Both the position numbers and the translations under genes were made by a program. Positions 14,782 through 15,257 of a stretch of 15,257 bases of DNA are shown one piece after another. The notes under the pieces are model-generated. The model worked only from the letters and a program-made list of their open reading frames with translations. It had not been told where the DNA came from and searched no databases. Source of the stretch: Dehalococcoidales bacterium (GTDB lineage Bacteria > Chloroflexota > Dehalococcoidia > Dehalococcoidales > UBA2162). The stretch is taken from the NCBI GenBank assembly GCA_020354275.1, contig CP070645.1, positions 602,891 to 618,147 on the forward strand, read 5' to 3'. How positions within the stretch are numbered: the first letter of the stretch is position 1; each line of letters begins with the position of its first letter.

Positions 14782-15195
14782 TCAGGCCTTTGGTGGAGCA
14801 TTGCCGATTACGTTACCTTCAGAATCGGTGACGAGAAGTCCCTTACTGATGTCCAGAACGACAAATTCGTTTCCCCAGGGATCCTGCACCACAGCGCAGC
14901 GCCCTATTCTAATATCAAAGGGTGGCTTGATAATCTTGCCGCCTGCCTCCCTTATTCGCTTCACCGCATCATCAGCGGATTGTACCTTAATGTCAATTTC
15001 CGGTGGCTGACGTTTCGTAGTATGTAATACGATTTCGGTTTCGGAGTCTGGCATTCGCAACCCCACCGAATCCTCCGTGCGCCAGATGAGTTGGTGGCCG
15101 AGACAATATCGGTAAAATAGCAGACCCGCTTCGATGTCTGGTACGTACATTCTAATGCAGTCCACATTCCTAAGTTCAGGGACTTGATCTTCCAT
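14782..15195 (-). CDS. VOC-superfamily (glyoxalase/bleomycin-resistance fold) protein
   Basis: From ATG 15195 the product has 137 residues; an upstream in-frame ATG at 15234 is less likely because AAGGAAG lies five bases before 15195. The two beta-alpha-beta-beta-beta modules of the VOC fold can be traced: IRMYVPDIEAGLLFYRYCLG near 14-33 and IKVQSADDAVKRIREAGGK near 68-87, closing with VVQDPWGNEFVVLD. The usual metal-ligand Glu near the end of the second module (GNxxEL) reads GNEFVVLD, so metal binding is uncertain. The family includes glyoxalases, epimerases, extradiol dioxygenases and drug-binding proteins; nothing here selects among them. It lies upstream of the dienelactone-hydrolase gene on the same strand. 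The gene is complete; its promoter may lie outside the window. Confidence 0.88.
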   Translation of the reverse strand: MEDQVPELRNVDCIRMYVPDIEAGLLFYRYCLGHQLIWRTEDSVGLRMPDSETEIVLHTTKRQPPEIDIKVQSADDAVKRIREAGGKIIKPPFDIRIGRCAVVQDPWGNEFVVLDISKGLLVTDSEGNVIGNAPPKA

Positions 15196-15257
15196 TGCTC
15201 TTCCTTTGCATTCTAAGGCAGAGAAGTTTACCATACATTGAGACGATGAACAATCCG

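Noticed and set aside
14607..14801. A 64-residue minus-strand frame between the VOC and dienelactone hydrolase genes
   Set aside because: It overlaps the end of the VOC gene, lacks a ribosome site and has no recognisable features.

Overview
The window looks like a chromosomal stretch from an anaerobic, probably uncultured bacterium. The mix of a FadE-type acyl-CoA dehydrogenase, many single-membrane-style lipoproteins, an M29 aminopeptidase, a polar amino-acid ABC transporter and an oxygen-sensitive anSME-type radical SAM enzyme fits Chloroflexota of the Dehalococcoidia type. That placement is inference from gene content, not from a marker gene. No rRNA, tRNA, CRISPR array, transposase or phage gene was seen.

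Layout. On the minus strand at the left, an acyl-CoA dehydrogenase (1882-3108) is followed 24 bases later by a lipoprotein carboxylesterase (1-1857) that runs off the left edge; the two form a likely operon. The esterase has an acidic linker and a C-terminal PsbP/Mog1-like domain. A divergent intergenic region (3109-3500) carries two facing-away promoters. On the plus strand follow a PKD-domain lipoprotein (3501-5021), a metallo-beta-lactamase-fold hydrolase (5334-6011) and a complete polar amino-acid ABC importer (binding protein, permease and ATPase, 6355-8736). The minus strand then carries an M29 aminopeptidase (8906-10015) and a protein of unknown function with two membrane segments (10260-10994). 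A plus-strand gene (11323-12219) encodes a coiled coil joined to a GIN/DUF2807 beta-helix domain. It converges on a minus-strand radical SAM/SPASM maturase with a C-terminal SEC-C motif (12383-13648). A dienelactone-hydrolase-like enzyme (13828-14595) and a VOC/glyoxalase-fold protein (14782-15195) close the window, both on the minus strand.

How the genes fit together. Import of amino acids plus an intracellular aminopeptidase, with a surface esterase and an acyl-CoA dehydrogenase, suggests a scavenging heterotroph using peptides and acyl compounds. Apart from the ABC operon and the dehydrogenase-esterase pair, the genes look like single transcription units.

The most notable non-coding signal is a recurring promoter design. 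Five promoters have a -35 box (four of them exact TTGACA), exactly 17 bases, then TAGACT or TAAACT, often with TATAC inside the spacer. Three of them, all on the minus strand, sit inside diverged copies of a repeat of about 90-110 bp that also shares a GGGCA block 41-44 bases upstream of the -35 box. This looks like a dispersed intergenic element that carries its own promoter.
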